Source: Metellina segmentata (taxonomy: Eukaryota; Arthropoda; Arachnida; Araneae; Tetragnathidae). From it: a stretch of 64,000 nucleotides of DNA. Shown here piece by piece: positions 28,730 through 39,190 of the stretch. Under the pieces are notes generated by a model. That model was given only the letters and a program-made list of their open reading frames with translations. It searched no databases and was not told where the DNA came from. A program made the translations under genes and the position numbers. Every line of letters starts with the position of its first letter. Within the stretch, counting starts at the first letter, position 1. The stretch is taken from positions 94,021,377-94,085,376 of the forward strand of contig OX375878.1 in NCBI GenBank assembly GCA_947359465.1, read 5' to 3'.

Positions 28730-29671
28730 AGTGTGATTTTTTTAAACTGACACTCTCTTCAGAGCCACCTGTAGCTCGATCTAATAACCAAAATGGCATC
28801 AAACTCGGTGTAAAGACTAATAATGACATGGGAAGTAGGATTCCGTGAGAAAAAAAAAATTAGTTCCAAAAATCGGCGATTGGGGTATTTATGGCGCTGT
28901 CCAATGTAAAAAGTGTAATAAAAAAAGAAAAATAATATTACAGGCAAATGTTAAGCTTTATTCACCACATTCACTTCTCCACATAGTAGGGGAGAACTTG
29001 CTGTAAGACTTTCCATACTGTGGAAAAATTCATGTCCAATTGTCGCACTACACCCCGGTAGCTGCTTCTACCAGCATGGCTCCCTGTGATCTGTCGACGA
29101 TTGCAGTTGCAACATCTGTTATCACCTCTTCTGACACAGGTATAAGTCCCCCTGTTTGCACGAATTGTTAGTGACCCTGTTTCCTCGAATTTCTTATTCA
29201 TTCCCTTAAAAGCATTAAGCGATAAAGGGCTTTTACGTAACTTCTGTCGGGTTCTAAACTCACGAAGAGCTGTGGATGCATTGCACGGATTAAGATAAAA
29301 TAGCTTCACAGGTAAAGCGTGTTCTGGTAATGTGAGTCGCATATTCACTTGAGCTGGCTCACTTCAGCTAAGAATATTTTTCGGAGCTGTCTGCATATAT
29401 TTATAACCCAAATTACTGGCGCTGCTGTCACATACGAAAGAATAAATTTGCATTTTGCTTTGATACCCGTGTTTTATGCCAATTCTTTGTTTGGTAAGCT
29501 ACAACAGCGTCATAAATACCCCTATCGGCGATTTTTGGAACTAATTTTTTTTTCACGGAATCCTACTTCCTATGTCATCATTAGTCTCCATAGCGAGTTT
29601 GGTGCCATTTCGATTGTTAGATCAAGCTACAGGTGGCTCTGAATAGCGTCAGTTTAAAAAAAATCACCCTG
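28730..29671 (-). mobile_element. Mariner-like relic with ~170-bp TIRs
   Basis: The ends are CAGTGTGATTTTTTTAAACT and the inverse AGTTTAAAAAAAATCACCCTG, with TA on both sides (28728-28729 and 29672-29673). Left 28730-28903 and right 29503-29671 form long inverted repeats that match almost throughout. The centre holds only the N-terminal part of a transposase on the minus strand. This is a deletion derivative that needed transposase in trans. Confidence 0.85.
28971..29348 (-). pseudogene. N-terminal mariner transposase (DUF4817-like HTH) fragment
   Basis: The 125-codon frame begins MNMRLTLPEHALPVKLFYLN and contains ALREFRTRQKLRKSPLS and KKFEETGSLTIRANRG, the first helix-turn-helix and linker known from arthropod mariner-type transposases. 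A second helix-turn-helix-like stretch (VVRQLDMNFSTVWKVLQQ) follows, then the stop. The catalytic domain is entirely missing. The retained part could still bind TIR DNA if expressed, but that is speculative. Confidence 0.72.
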
Positions 29672-29697
29672 TACTTGAATAACCCCCGATGAAAACC

Positions 29698-29920
29698 GTC
29701 GACGGCTTTGGCAAGTACATTGAATGCGGTTTGGAACGTCCTTCGGTGCCGGTAGAAAGGAGCTGGTTTTACGGAGCTTTCGGCAACCCTCGCGTACTTA
29801 CTCTTCTCGGTATTGTCGACGGCCTTGGCATTTAGATGATGAGGGGTGGAACGTAATTCGGGCCCGGTAGAAAGGAGCTCGTTCTGCTCGGCAACCCTCG
29901 CGTGCTTGCAATTAACCCCC
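29698..29920 (+). repeat. GC-rich tandem duplication (~115 bp unit)
   Basis: Two adjacent diverged units start at gtcgacggctttggca and gtcgacggccttggca. Both contain ccggtagaaaggagct and cggcaaccctcgcgt, and the second ends in a C run. The composition differs strongly from the AT-rich surroundings. Confidence 0.7.
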
Positions 29921-29939
29921 CCCCCCTCCTTTAAAATTT

Positions 29940-30108
29940 TTTAAACAAATTTTCTAGATTAAATTTTAAATTTTGGACGCATTAGAAAAATTGCAAAAAA
30001 TTCGAACTATCTGTGTGAGAAATCTTATTATTGTAAGTGCAATAGATTAGTAAGGACAGTCCATAAACACACACACAAACATTTCCTTTTATAATAGTAG
30101 AGTAGAGA
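29940..30108 (-). mobile_element. Helitron family 1 (minus), 5' part
   Basis: The minus-strand 5' end TCTCTACTCTACTATTATAA is at 30108, followed by the canonical 5' block through ttttaaaatttaatctag. The rest is missing on the low-coordinate side. It abuts the next Helitron with no spacer. Confidence 0.72.
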
Positions 30109-31050
30109 CTAGCAGTACCCGCACGACGTTTCCCGTGACAAAGTTGTGCTTTTAAAGAGTCAATCTCACTGATTCTGACAAAACCAAATTAAGCAGTAAT
30201 AAACAAAAAATTGCATAAATGATAAAAATTAAATATCACTATACTTTCTAAGTCTTAAAGCTAAAAAAAAAAAGGCACAAAGCAATACAATTGCAGAAAT
30301 GATACAAATTCTAAAGTAAGTTATGCTTTTAAAATGTCTTAAGCTAAACCTCACCGAGTCCTACAAACAACGTAAATCAAAATCAAATTAAACTAATAAA
30401 CAAAATTGCAGAAATTATACAAATTCAAAATTAAATTATGTGCTTTCAAAAAGTCAACCTCACTGATTCCGACAAAACCAAATTGAACAGTAATAAACAA
30501 AAAATTGCAAAAATCATAAAAATGAACTATCGTTATACTTTCAAAAAGTCTTAAAGCTGAAAAAAAAAAAAAGCAAGAAACAATACAACCTGATGCGACT
30601 GCACTGGACAGTCTTAACGCTAAACCTCAAATTCCGACAAACAACGTAAATTAACGACAGTTAATTCTTCCAATTCACAAAAAGTGGAAAGAAAATCCGT
30701 TACGAACTGGAAAACAACCAATGAAATGAAAGGAAAAAAATAAAAGAATCAATGAATTGAAGGGGGGGGGGAATAAATTGCGCTTGGAATACCATTGGAC
30801 CAGTGACGTCATTGGACAATTATCATGCACCGCGGCAGAGTGGAAACCTGGAGCGCATCCAAATGAAGCAGTGGGAGAAAAAAACTAATAAATTAATTTA
30901 AAATGGTTCTAGATTAAATTTTAAAATTCAGGCTTCGGGGTACATTCATTCACCTTTAGGACTACCTGTGTGCCAAATTTCATGGCTGTAAGTGCCATAG
31001 ATTTGTCTGGACACCACACACACAAACATTTCCTTTTATAACTGTAGAGA
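30108..31050 (-). mobile_element. Helitron family 1 (minus), with internal repeats
   Basis: The minus-strand 5' end is TCTCTACAGTTATAAAAGG at 31050. The 3' end is a degenerate hairpin plus CTAG at 30109. The interior has two copies of a block of about 140 bp (caccaaa-like: ctcactgattctgacaaaac) starting near 30158 and 30456. It is non-coding. It joins head to tail with the Helitron before it. Confidence 0.75.
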
Positions 31051-31479
31051 TACGTCCCAACATTGAAGAAATCGTTATGACACGCAGGCTCATATATTTC
31101 ATCAGCAAAAACTAAAATGATGAATAAAGATATGTAGCATTTTCCAGTTATTTCTATATTTCTGTGAGGTTTTTTTTGCATCTTATTTCTTAGCCTTTTG
31201 TGTGTGGTGCGCTTACGATTTTTTTTTAGGATTTCAAGTGTGCTACGACTTTAAAATGTGTGAAAACAACTGTGTTAGATGGTTGATCCTAGCATATAAT
31301 TCCTTTCATTGGAAGGGTGATGAGAATGTATTGTTTAAGTTTACCTTACCTCCAAATTTAAAGATTCGTTCAAAACCACCTAAAATTCTATGTCCACAAA
31401 ACCCGGGTACATCATCAGTTGCAAATTATTTTTTCGGAACACGTTTTTCATTGTTTTCTCCAGACAAAGAAAAAAAAAG

Positions 31480-31560
31480 TATTCTTAATAGCCTAGTCGT
31501 CAATAGCCCGTTGTGTTGCTCTATTACGACGTTAATCTTAATAGCCTAATCGTCAATAGA
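31480..31560 (+). repeat. SINE family A 3'-end fragment
   Basis: The block cgtcaatagcccgttgtgttgc followed by tacgacg matches the 3' end of the SINE at 49474-49790. It is flanked by two near-copies of cttaatagcctagtcgtcaa. Confidence 0.55.
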
Positions 31561-32238
31561 ATATTTCAATGCATCCAAAGCCAAATTTGGGATAAAAAAT
31601 AAATTATATGTCACACATGCGTAAACAATCGATTTAATATACACAATTCGATTCCTTTTTGCATGAATAAAAGTTAGTCACACAATCAAAGAACTTTAGA
31701 ATAGGTGAGAACTGAAACTTCGATTGTAAACACGCTATATGCTTGATTACGCTTTCGACCTGTTGAGTATTCTGTTTTATTCTATTTATTTATAGAACTT
31801 CTCTTGTACATCTGACAAATTAAATAAATCTTAATCTACTCAAAATCTTCCACTTGTAATTCACACCAACATTTCAATTTCCTTTTTCCTACTCCTTCAG
31901 GTTATTTTGCTGTATCTAAGGATCTTGACCCCAAATTACAAAATGGAAGGTTTCGTGGAAAGATAACACTCAGAAAAGGAATGTGAAAAAATACCTACTA
32001 TACTTCACAGGCAACAGTTTCAGTTCAACTCGATGTTTCTTGCCTTATTGAATTAAACCAGCAGTTTTCAACCGAGGTATTCCAAGAATGTACAGTCGCG
32101 GGGAAAAAAAGGGACCATGCCTCTTCATTTGAGCAATTTTAACAGTAAATAAAATTTAAAGATTGCGTTTGGTAGGAACTAACGTCTTCTATGAATTCAA
32201 ACGCATAAAACTTGCATAAGAAGCCGTCTTTATATTAA
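31561..32238. other. Non-coding, little recognised
   Basis: AT-rich. The stretch ccagcagttttcaaccgaggt at about 32056 resembles the start of hAT-type elements, but no matching inverted end was found. Confidence 0.35.
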
Positions 32239-33628
32239 ACTAGCAAAATACTCGACCTTACTCGGTTTGAATTGGTTTACTCTAGATCGATGATCAAAAT
32301 ATATAATCACGTTTTTCGTAGAATAAAATAATATTTTAACACCTTTCCCAATTTCTACAACCTACTTTGGACACAAATCCTACACATGCCCTTTAATGTA
32401 ATACATTTCACATACATTTCACCTTTGATGTATGGCAACGCTACAAAATGACGAAAGGTGACATTAAGATTTTGTAGATTACTACTACAAAAGACGATTT
32501 TGAGGGAGATTTGGCATTAATTTTCTTAAGTTCTTTCATGTTCAACTCAATTAATTAAAACGACGATTTACGGCGAATGCTATCCTACTCATAATCAACA
32601 AAACAATATTTTTTTTTACTTTGGCACTCTTGCATCCGGCATGCGATATTGGGGAATTTCTCAATCTTCTCTTGCCATTATGACAAAGAATTTTTTAATG
32701 TTTGAAAAGTTCTAGTTCGGATTTCGAAAACATTACTATTCTTTCAATAACGGCTTATTCTTTTAATAATGGCATAATTACACTTAAAATTTGCTTTATT
32801 CTGACTTATCTGCCACTTTTTGTGGTGGTGTTGTGTGTGATGTAAAAGAAACACATTTTATTAAAATAATCTCTTGATCTCGCAGTTGCCACAACTTGCA
32901 ACTAAAAAGTACACAAAATTTAGAAATACGAAATTAATTCAGAGCGAAAGAAATATGAGTTTCCGTTTTATTCCCTTTGAGTGAAAAATATCGTCTGTCC
33001 CAAATATTCGGTAATCGTTTACATTGCGCAAAGAACAAAACTAAGACTCGAAATAAATAAAGGGAATGAGTTGAAATTTCATAAAAAAATTTTTTTGAAG
33101 AATAATCGATTTTTCAGCAGCACTGATAAAGTAATCAAAGTAATCGAAAAAACTCAATATACATTCCAATTTTTCCAAAATTACCAAATTATGGTTGATT
33201 TAAGTATACTTACTCAGGTGTTTTAGCATGAAACTCTTAATATAACAATAAAGATATGTTTAATATTGCATTCACTAAACTAATAGATAGTGTATAAAAT
33301 AAAACACATTGCAATAAAAAATATGGAATAAAATTCATGTGATGTCTACACAAACACACAATCGAACACAGAACAAAAAGACGGACAGACAAACTTTCGC
33401 AATCAATTTCACTCACAAAATGAAGATAAGTACTCATTGTATGCAAATTTCCATGAAAATATATTAAACCGTGTGAACGTGTATAGGGCACATACATACA
33501 GATAGAGAGACACCAAACGTGCAAGAGGCGGATTTGGCATTAGAAGGTACCAAAACGGATAGAAAACAAAATGGGTCGAAAATATTCAATGTATGTACTA
33601 ATAAACACTCCATTCTTATTTATATAGA
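32239..33628 (-). mobile_element. Helitron family 3 (minus member of head-to-head pair)
   Basis: The minus-strand 5' end is TCTATATAAATAAGAATGGAG at 33628. The 3' end CCGAGTAAGGTCGAGTATTTTG-CTAGT is at 32239-32267. The flanks keep A before TC and T after CTAGT. The whole 1390 bp matches, inverted, the element at 34026-35699. No helicase is encoded. Confidence 0.82.
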
Positions 33629-34025
33629 TTGAGCACCCAACTTGCATAATTTCCCCATTCCAATTAGAAATTATGATTACAGGAAGATTTTAGCTCCTAA
33701 AGTTAAATCAGTTTCTGACTTTTATGGATATCTTCCGAAATAATAGTTCTATAGCGCTGATATTTTGTACCATGTTACTGCTAAATCCTCAAACAAAATC
33801 TACCAATTATTTTATTTAAAAAAGTTTTTAGTATACAATAATAATTATCAAATTAATGTTTAAAAATTATGAATAGGAATCTTATTATATTTTAATGAGA
33901 ATCGATTGAGAAGGAACCAAAAGTTTAAGAAACGTTTGACAAACCTCGGATAATAATTCTTGGATCGTTGTAGATAGGAAATAGCTAAATACAATAATGT
34001 AATTCTCAAATCGTTTGTTCTTGAA
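33629..34025. other. Spacer between the two Helitrons
   Basis: The AT-rich 397-bp spacer has no recognised feature. It is the only unique sequence between the two 5' ends. Confidence 0.5.
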
Positions 34026-35699
34026 TCTATATAAATAAGAATGGAGTGTTTGTTTGTACATTCAATATTTTCGACCCATTTCAAGTTTTTTATCCGTTTT
34101 GGACCCTTCTGATGCCGAATCCGCCTTTTTCTCGTTTGGTGTCTGTCTGTCTGTCTGTATGTATGTTGTGCCCTATACACGTCCACGTGGTTTAAGATAT
34201 TTTCATGGAAATTTGCATACAGTGAGTACTTATCTTGATTTAGTGAGTGGAATTGGTTGCGAAAGTCGGTCGGTCCGTCTTTCTGTTCTATGCTCGATTT
34301 TGTGTTTGTGTGTTTGTGTAGGCATCAGATGAATTGTATTCCAGATATTTGATTGCAGTGTATTTTATTTTATACATTATCTATTAATTTAGTGAATGCA
34401 ATATTAAACATTTCTTTATTGTTATATTTAGACGAGTTTCATGCTAAAACACCTGAGTAAGTATACTTAAATCAACCATAATTTGGTAGTTTTGTAAAAA
34501 TTGGAATGTCTATTGAATATTACGATTAATTCGATTGCTTTACCAGTACTGCTGAAAAAGTAATTATTCTTCAAAAAATTATTTTTTTTAATGGAATCTC
34601 ATCTTTGATACGTCATTTATTTCGAGTCTTATTTTTATTCTTTGCGCAATGAAAACGATTTCCGAATATTTGGGACAGACGATATTTTTCAATGTAACGA
34701 GAATGAACACAATCGCGCGAGCAGTGATATTTTTTCTGGTTCTTTCGCTCTGAATTAATTTCACATTTCTAAATTTTGTACACTTTTAGTTGTAAGTTGT
34801 GGCAACTGTGCGAGATCAAGAGATAAAATTGAATCACAAATTAATATCTTTAGAACAATTTTTTGCGACATCTTTTATTTTGTTTTACTTCGCTGTTTCC
34901 TGTTTTAAATATTTATTATTTTAATAAATGTGTTTTCCTTCTCATCACACCCAACAGCACCACAAAGTATTAGACTTGAAAATGTTAGGTAAGTCAGTAT
35001 AAATTTTCAGTAAATTTTAAGTGTAGTTATGCCATTATTGAAAGAATAATGCCGTTATTTAAAGAATAATGCCGTTATTTAAAGAATAATGCCGTTATTT
35101 AAAGAATAATGCCGTTATTTAAAGAATAATGCCGTTATTTAAACAATAATGCCGTTATTTAAAGAATAATGTCGTTATTGAAATAATAATAATGTTTAAA
35201 AATCCAAACTAGAACTTTTTCCAACATTAAAAAATTCGTTGTAGTAATGACAGGAGAAGATTGCAAAATTTTACAATGTCGCATACCGGAGGCAAGAGTG
35301 CCACAAGTAAAAAAATATTGTTTTGTTGACTATGAGTGTGAGAGCACTCGCCGTAAATCGTAATTTTAATTAATTGAGTTGCACATGAAAAGAACTTAAG
35401 AAAGGGAATTCCAAATCTTCCTATAAATCGTCTTTTATAGTAGTAACCTTAGTATCACCTTTCGTCTTTTTGTAGCTTTGTCATACAGCAATTGTGCGAT
35501 GTATGTGAAATGTATTACATGAATGGATATGCATGTGTAGGATTTGTGTCCAAAGTAAGTTGTAGAAAATATAAAGATAGCGAAAGGTGTTAAAATAAAT
35601 TTTTATTCTACAAAAAACGTAAGTCATTATATATTTTGATTATCTTTTCAATCTAGAGTAAACGAATTCAAACCGAGTAAGGTCGGGTATTTTGCTAGT
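34026..35699 (+). mobile_element. Helitron family 3 (plus member of head-to-head pair)
   Basis: Starts TCTATATAAATAAGAATGGAG after A and ends ggtcgggtattttgCTAGT. The 5' part has a gtctgtctgtctgtctgt run near 34141. It is longer than the minus copy, partly because of the minisatellite at 35031-35190. It is non-coding. Confidence 0.82.
35031..35190 (+). repeat. 20-bp minisatellite, 8 copies, inside a Helitron
   Basis: The unit gccgttatttaaagaataat repeats at 35031, 35051, 35071, 35091, 35111, 35131, 35151 and 35171, with only a few substitutions at the edges. The sister Helitron has about two diverged units at the corresponding place (about 32745-32775), so this is a local expansion. Confidence 0.92.
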
Positions 35700-35849
35700 A
35701 GTAAATATAATTTTCGAATTGCTGAAAAAATACGTTTGAAATAGTGTTCAAATTTGAAATTCGGGTTGATAAATACAACTAATCTCGATTTACAAATAGC
35801 GACTTTCTATGTGGAGATGTTAGAATTGAATGTTTCCACGATCGTTAGC

Positions 35850-35995
35850 ATTGAATATCTCAGGATGAAAAGATAGTAAAGTCATGAAATTTCATATTTA
35901 GTCTAATGATGCAGAATCCCATTGTGGCATCAAAACATGGTGTTTCTATTAGAAATTTCGTTTGTTTGTGCAAAATTTGTTATGAAGACGTCCCC
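35850..35995 (+). repeat. Dispersed repeat Y, copy 2
   Basis: Matches 28090-28235 in the same orientation (agatagtaaagtcatgaaat, tttcatatttagtctaatga, ttagaaatttcgt). The class is unknown. Confidence 0.5.
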
Positions 35996-35999
35996 TTAT

Positions 36000-36700
36000 G
36001 CATTTAATAAATATGCCTTGTAAAAAATTAGATTGGTGAATTTTTAATATTTTCTTTTGTTTAAATAAAATTTAACCTGTGATTAACCTTTGGCAGAGAA
36101 AGCCACGAAATAATTGATATTTTAATCCTTTCCTTGGTTTGATTGAGCTATTTTCATCAGCTTTCTATCACTTTGGTGTTTGATATTTGCGGTATACATT
36201 TCAGAAAATATTCAATATACCCAACTTTTGTCCCAATCTTTGTGTTCTACTTCTGCGACAATTCCAGAAGCTTCCTGAATATTTTTAGAACCAACATATT
36301 TCTTTATATTTCCAGATCTCTTAGTCGATTATTCTTGAAGAAAGAAGAGACCATAAACAAATAACGGAAACACACAGAGAAGGTACCTTATCAAAATTTA
36401 AAACTAGAAAAATATTTCACGAATCATAGAAACGGCTGGAGAATTCATTAAAAGGTCATGGTATGTCAGTCACTGTAAAACGAGTAATTCTGCTTAGTAT
36501 GCGGTATTTCCTAGTTTTAAAGGAAATGATTTGAAGGACAGATTTTGAAAAAAGTTATGCCTGGAGAAAATATTTTTCATTCCACTTGGAAATTAAAATC
36601 ATTGTTTTTAAGTAATTTGTACACTATTATGAGAAAGCACCTCAATCCCAAACGATATTTTATTGAACCAAATTTTATTTGTATGCGTTACTAAATTGAT
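36000..36700. other. Non-coding, nothing recognised
   Basis: AT-rich. An open frame at 36143-36364 has no recognisable domain or codon pattern and was not called. Confidence 0.4.
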
Positions 36701-36879
36701 GACCACCAAACGGTTCTATTAATTTCTACTTTATACATCTTCAGGATGATTGGTAAACAGTGAAAGAGGTTGTAAACACGATTCTTGAATGTGTGGCTTT
36801 TCTATTCTAGTTTTTCTATCGTCTCGCATGGTAGGCGAAAAAAAAAAAAAAAAAGGAAAATAATCTATTTCTGACAGTT

Positions 36880-37300
36880 CAATCCTCAGGTGGCGCCACC
36901 GGGCACGCTTTCTTAGCAACCAATATCGCTCTTGCGAGTTTTCGTTTGTCAGTATCTCCCAGAACAATAATCATCTCACGTTTTCCTGACATTTGTGTTT
37001 GGCGCCAATCTTCAAGTTCCTTATTCAGTTATTCGAACCCGTCAGAATAGATTCACACTACTGTGTTCCATCTGCTTGCGAATTTTCCAGTTGTTTTGGG
37101 GCAATTAATTCTGCGAATGTTTTCATCCAGTTATTTCTGTATTTGTTTAGAGAGAAAACGAAAGTGAAACCAGGTTAGATTTGGGATGAGTTGCGCATAA
37201 TCTGGTTCTCGCGGAACCGTATCTCGGGATTTGTGTAGGAATTCATGAGTAAACTCGAAATTCTGCAGGACGGCGAGTGGAGAGCTGCAAACGATCAGTA
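36880..37300 (+). promoter_or_regulatory. Candidate promoter / 5' UTR region
   Basis: This segment is visibly richer in G, C and CpG than the surroundings (tggcgccaccgggcacgc, tggcgccaatc, ctcgcggaaccgtatctcgg) and free of recognised repeats. It directly precedes a good signal-peptide exon. No TATA box is clear. The role is inferred from position and composition only. Confidence 0.4.
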
Positions 37301-37358
37301 ATGATTGGCAAATATATGATTGGTTTGGTTTTCCTGATAGCTCTAACTTGTGCAGCAG
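37301..37358 (+). CDS. Candidate first coding exon with signal peptide
   Basis: ATG at 37301 opens MIGKYMIGLVFLIALTCAA and runs straight into a strong donor (gcag|gtaagt) at 37359, phase 1. The sequence has a short basic n-region (Lys4), a hydrophobic core (residues 6-15) and small residues near a possible cleavage point (T-C-A-A). Such 5' exons holding only a signal peptide are common in secreted and receptor genes. No later exon of this gene was recognised in the window; the first intron may be very long and full of transposons. The product is unknown. A chance open stretch is possible, but signal peptide and consensus donor together are unlikely by accident. Confidence 0.55.
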
Positions 37359-37657
37359 GTAAGTTGATTTGTTTTTTAACTTTTTTTTTATAAATTGGTA
37401 ATTTTTAAAATTTATTCCTAATGGATTTTGATAATATCTTGGATTTAGGATATTAATGCCAAGTTATTTATAGTGCCTATTACAATTTTCAACGTGTTGA
37501 TACAACACCAGTGACAAAACTCAAAATGACTTTATTTTTCTTGCACCTTTCCCGAGAAAATGCAATATTATTCACATTCCAGCTTCGAAGTTTCATTACA
37601 AAAGCCGTGATGATTAGCCAAAATATCCAATAAGAGAAAGGTATTATTTTATGCCAT

Positions 37658-37773
37658 TTAACCCCTTCCGATACGATTTAATTCAAATTATATTATTGAT
37701 TTGGATAGAATTGTAATTTATTGTAGAATAAGTCATGACGAGCTAGACTCGTCATTTTATCCGAAGGAGTTGA
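37658..37773. mobile_element. Palindromic MITE with TTAA-type ends
   Basis: Starts TTAACCCCTTCCGATACG and ends in the inverse ttttatccgaaggagTTGA. The centre carries a near-perfect palindrome catgacgagctagactcgtcat. About 116 bp. Related by structure and the tgacgag core to 5532-5637. Confidence 0.55.
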
Positions 37774-38454
37774 AAGAATAGTCGTATAACTTTCAGGGAG
37801 GTTAAAGTTAAAAGTATGTATTCGGTAGAGATGAATGACAATTGTACGACACTATTAAAGGATAAAATGCATAATATAAAACATTAAATGCTAATTTAAA
37901 GCTTAGTAATGTTAAATTAAGGGAGTTTGAATTTTATTTTCAAAAACGTAGTCTTCTTTTTAAATTGTGGTAACAAGCTCCAACTGAACGTCGAATGATT
38001 TTGTCATTTGTTGTTAAATAAAAAATCTATATTAATTCTGTAATTTTATTTTAAGGTATTCCAATTAAATTAAGCTGCATAAGTTTTTAAATCAAGTCAA
38101 GCTGTTTTTTATGAAATTGGGTGATACAACTATTGGTAATTTTGGATTTAGGAAAGAGGCGAACTAACTTACAAGGTTTTTAATACGGAGAATTTGTAAC
38201 TAACCTATATTAGAAAACGTTAAAAATTGCATTTTAAATTTTTAGTAATTTTTATTAAAACTATCAAATTAAAAAAAAAAATGAAACTTTTGAAATTCTA
38301 CAATACTACTCGAATTATAATATTTCTATTTATTTACAAAATTACTTTTGTTTCTTTTTCATATTTGCTAGTTTTCATAGAGATTTGAGTTTTTTGTGTA
38401 GGTTTTTATTTAGCTGGTTTGTGTGTCGTGTGCTTATAGTGGGTATGCCCACTC
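37774..38454. other. Intronic/intergenic, nothing recognised
   Basis: AT-rich; no coding or repeat ends seen. Confidence 0.35.
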
Positions 38455-38625
38455 CTCTTTCAATTTCGAGTTGTAGTCGACGCAGGTTCGATTCCTGTCA
38501 GGTGCATTCCTCCCTGGGTGTATTTCATCTCTCTCTTCTGTGTCTGTAAAACTTTCATTTATTTTCTATTACTTGATGCATGGCCTAATATGGCCCTTGC
38601 GCCATAAAACCCCAGAACCAACCAT
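38455..38625 (+). repeat. tRNA-derived SINE-like repeat, family B
   Basis: Contains a B-box-like ggttcgattcctgtc, then aggtgcattcctccctgggt, ttctgtgtctgtaaaac and the tail tggcccttgcgccataaaa. The same order occurs at 5225-5435. Confidence 0.6.
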
Positions 38626-38941
38626 TTAACTGGTTTTTCAGCTCTTTATCTTCAGTGACTATCAAGAATAGAGAAATGATGAGCGATATCAACTCAGGTT
38701 TTTTTCAATGCTTTTGTTTAACAAAAAATTGTAAAAATTTCATAATCTTACGTCAGTTTTCAAATGTGCCTGTTTATGTGCAATTTCCCCTTTTTCACAT
38801 AGCCAGTCCGTCCCTGATCAACAATCAGGGGTTCACACACGTATATCCTTTCTGCAACCTACGGCCCTCCTTGAATGACTTCCTTGACCTCCTTGAATAA
38901 CGTTTTGACCGCTAGATTCTCTCCTTGGATTGTTTTCAATA

Positions 38942-39190
38942 GGGCCGCGGCAGCCCGTTTAAAAGAATTATTATTACCCGGATTAGCAACTGAAGAGTCG
39001 CGAGTTTGAATCCAACCAAAGACCTTCGTGCACGAAGGGGACTGAAGCATGTTAAATCTGTCGTGACCTCAAATGTACTCACTGCGTGACGTGGAGGTTT
39101 GGAGAGCAGGGTGCCGGTCTTGGCGTGACCTCGTCATCTGACCGTGGTTCAAAATTACGTGTTGTCCTCGATTCATTCCCTTCTGGTTTA
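38942..39190 (+). repeat. tRNA-derived SINE, family A2
   Basis: The head is gggccgcggcagcccg, with a B-box-like gcgagtttgaatcc. The body is ttaaatctgtcgtgacctca, ggaggtttggagag and catctgaccgtggttcaaaa. It shares its 3' body with family A but has a different tRNA-like head. Confidence 0.75.

Noticed and set aside
29349..29642. 97-codon plus-strand open frame
   Set aside because: Runs through the right inverted repeat of the mariner relic in antisense; no protein resemblance.
35031..35190. Possible CRISPR array
   Set aside because: The 20-bp units are directly adjacent with no spacers and lie in a eukaryotic Helitron; it is a minisatellite.
32239..35699. One large foldback transposon with 1.4-kb inverted repeats
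   Set aside because: Each arm has its own complete Helitron 5' and 3' termini, so two opposed Helitrons explain it better, though joint mobility is not excluded.
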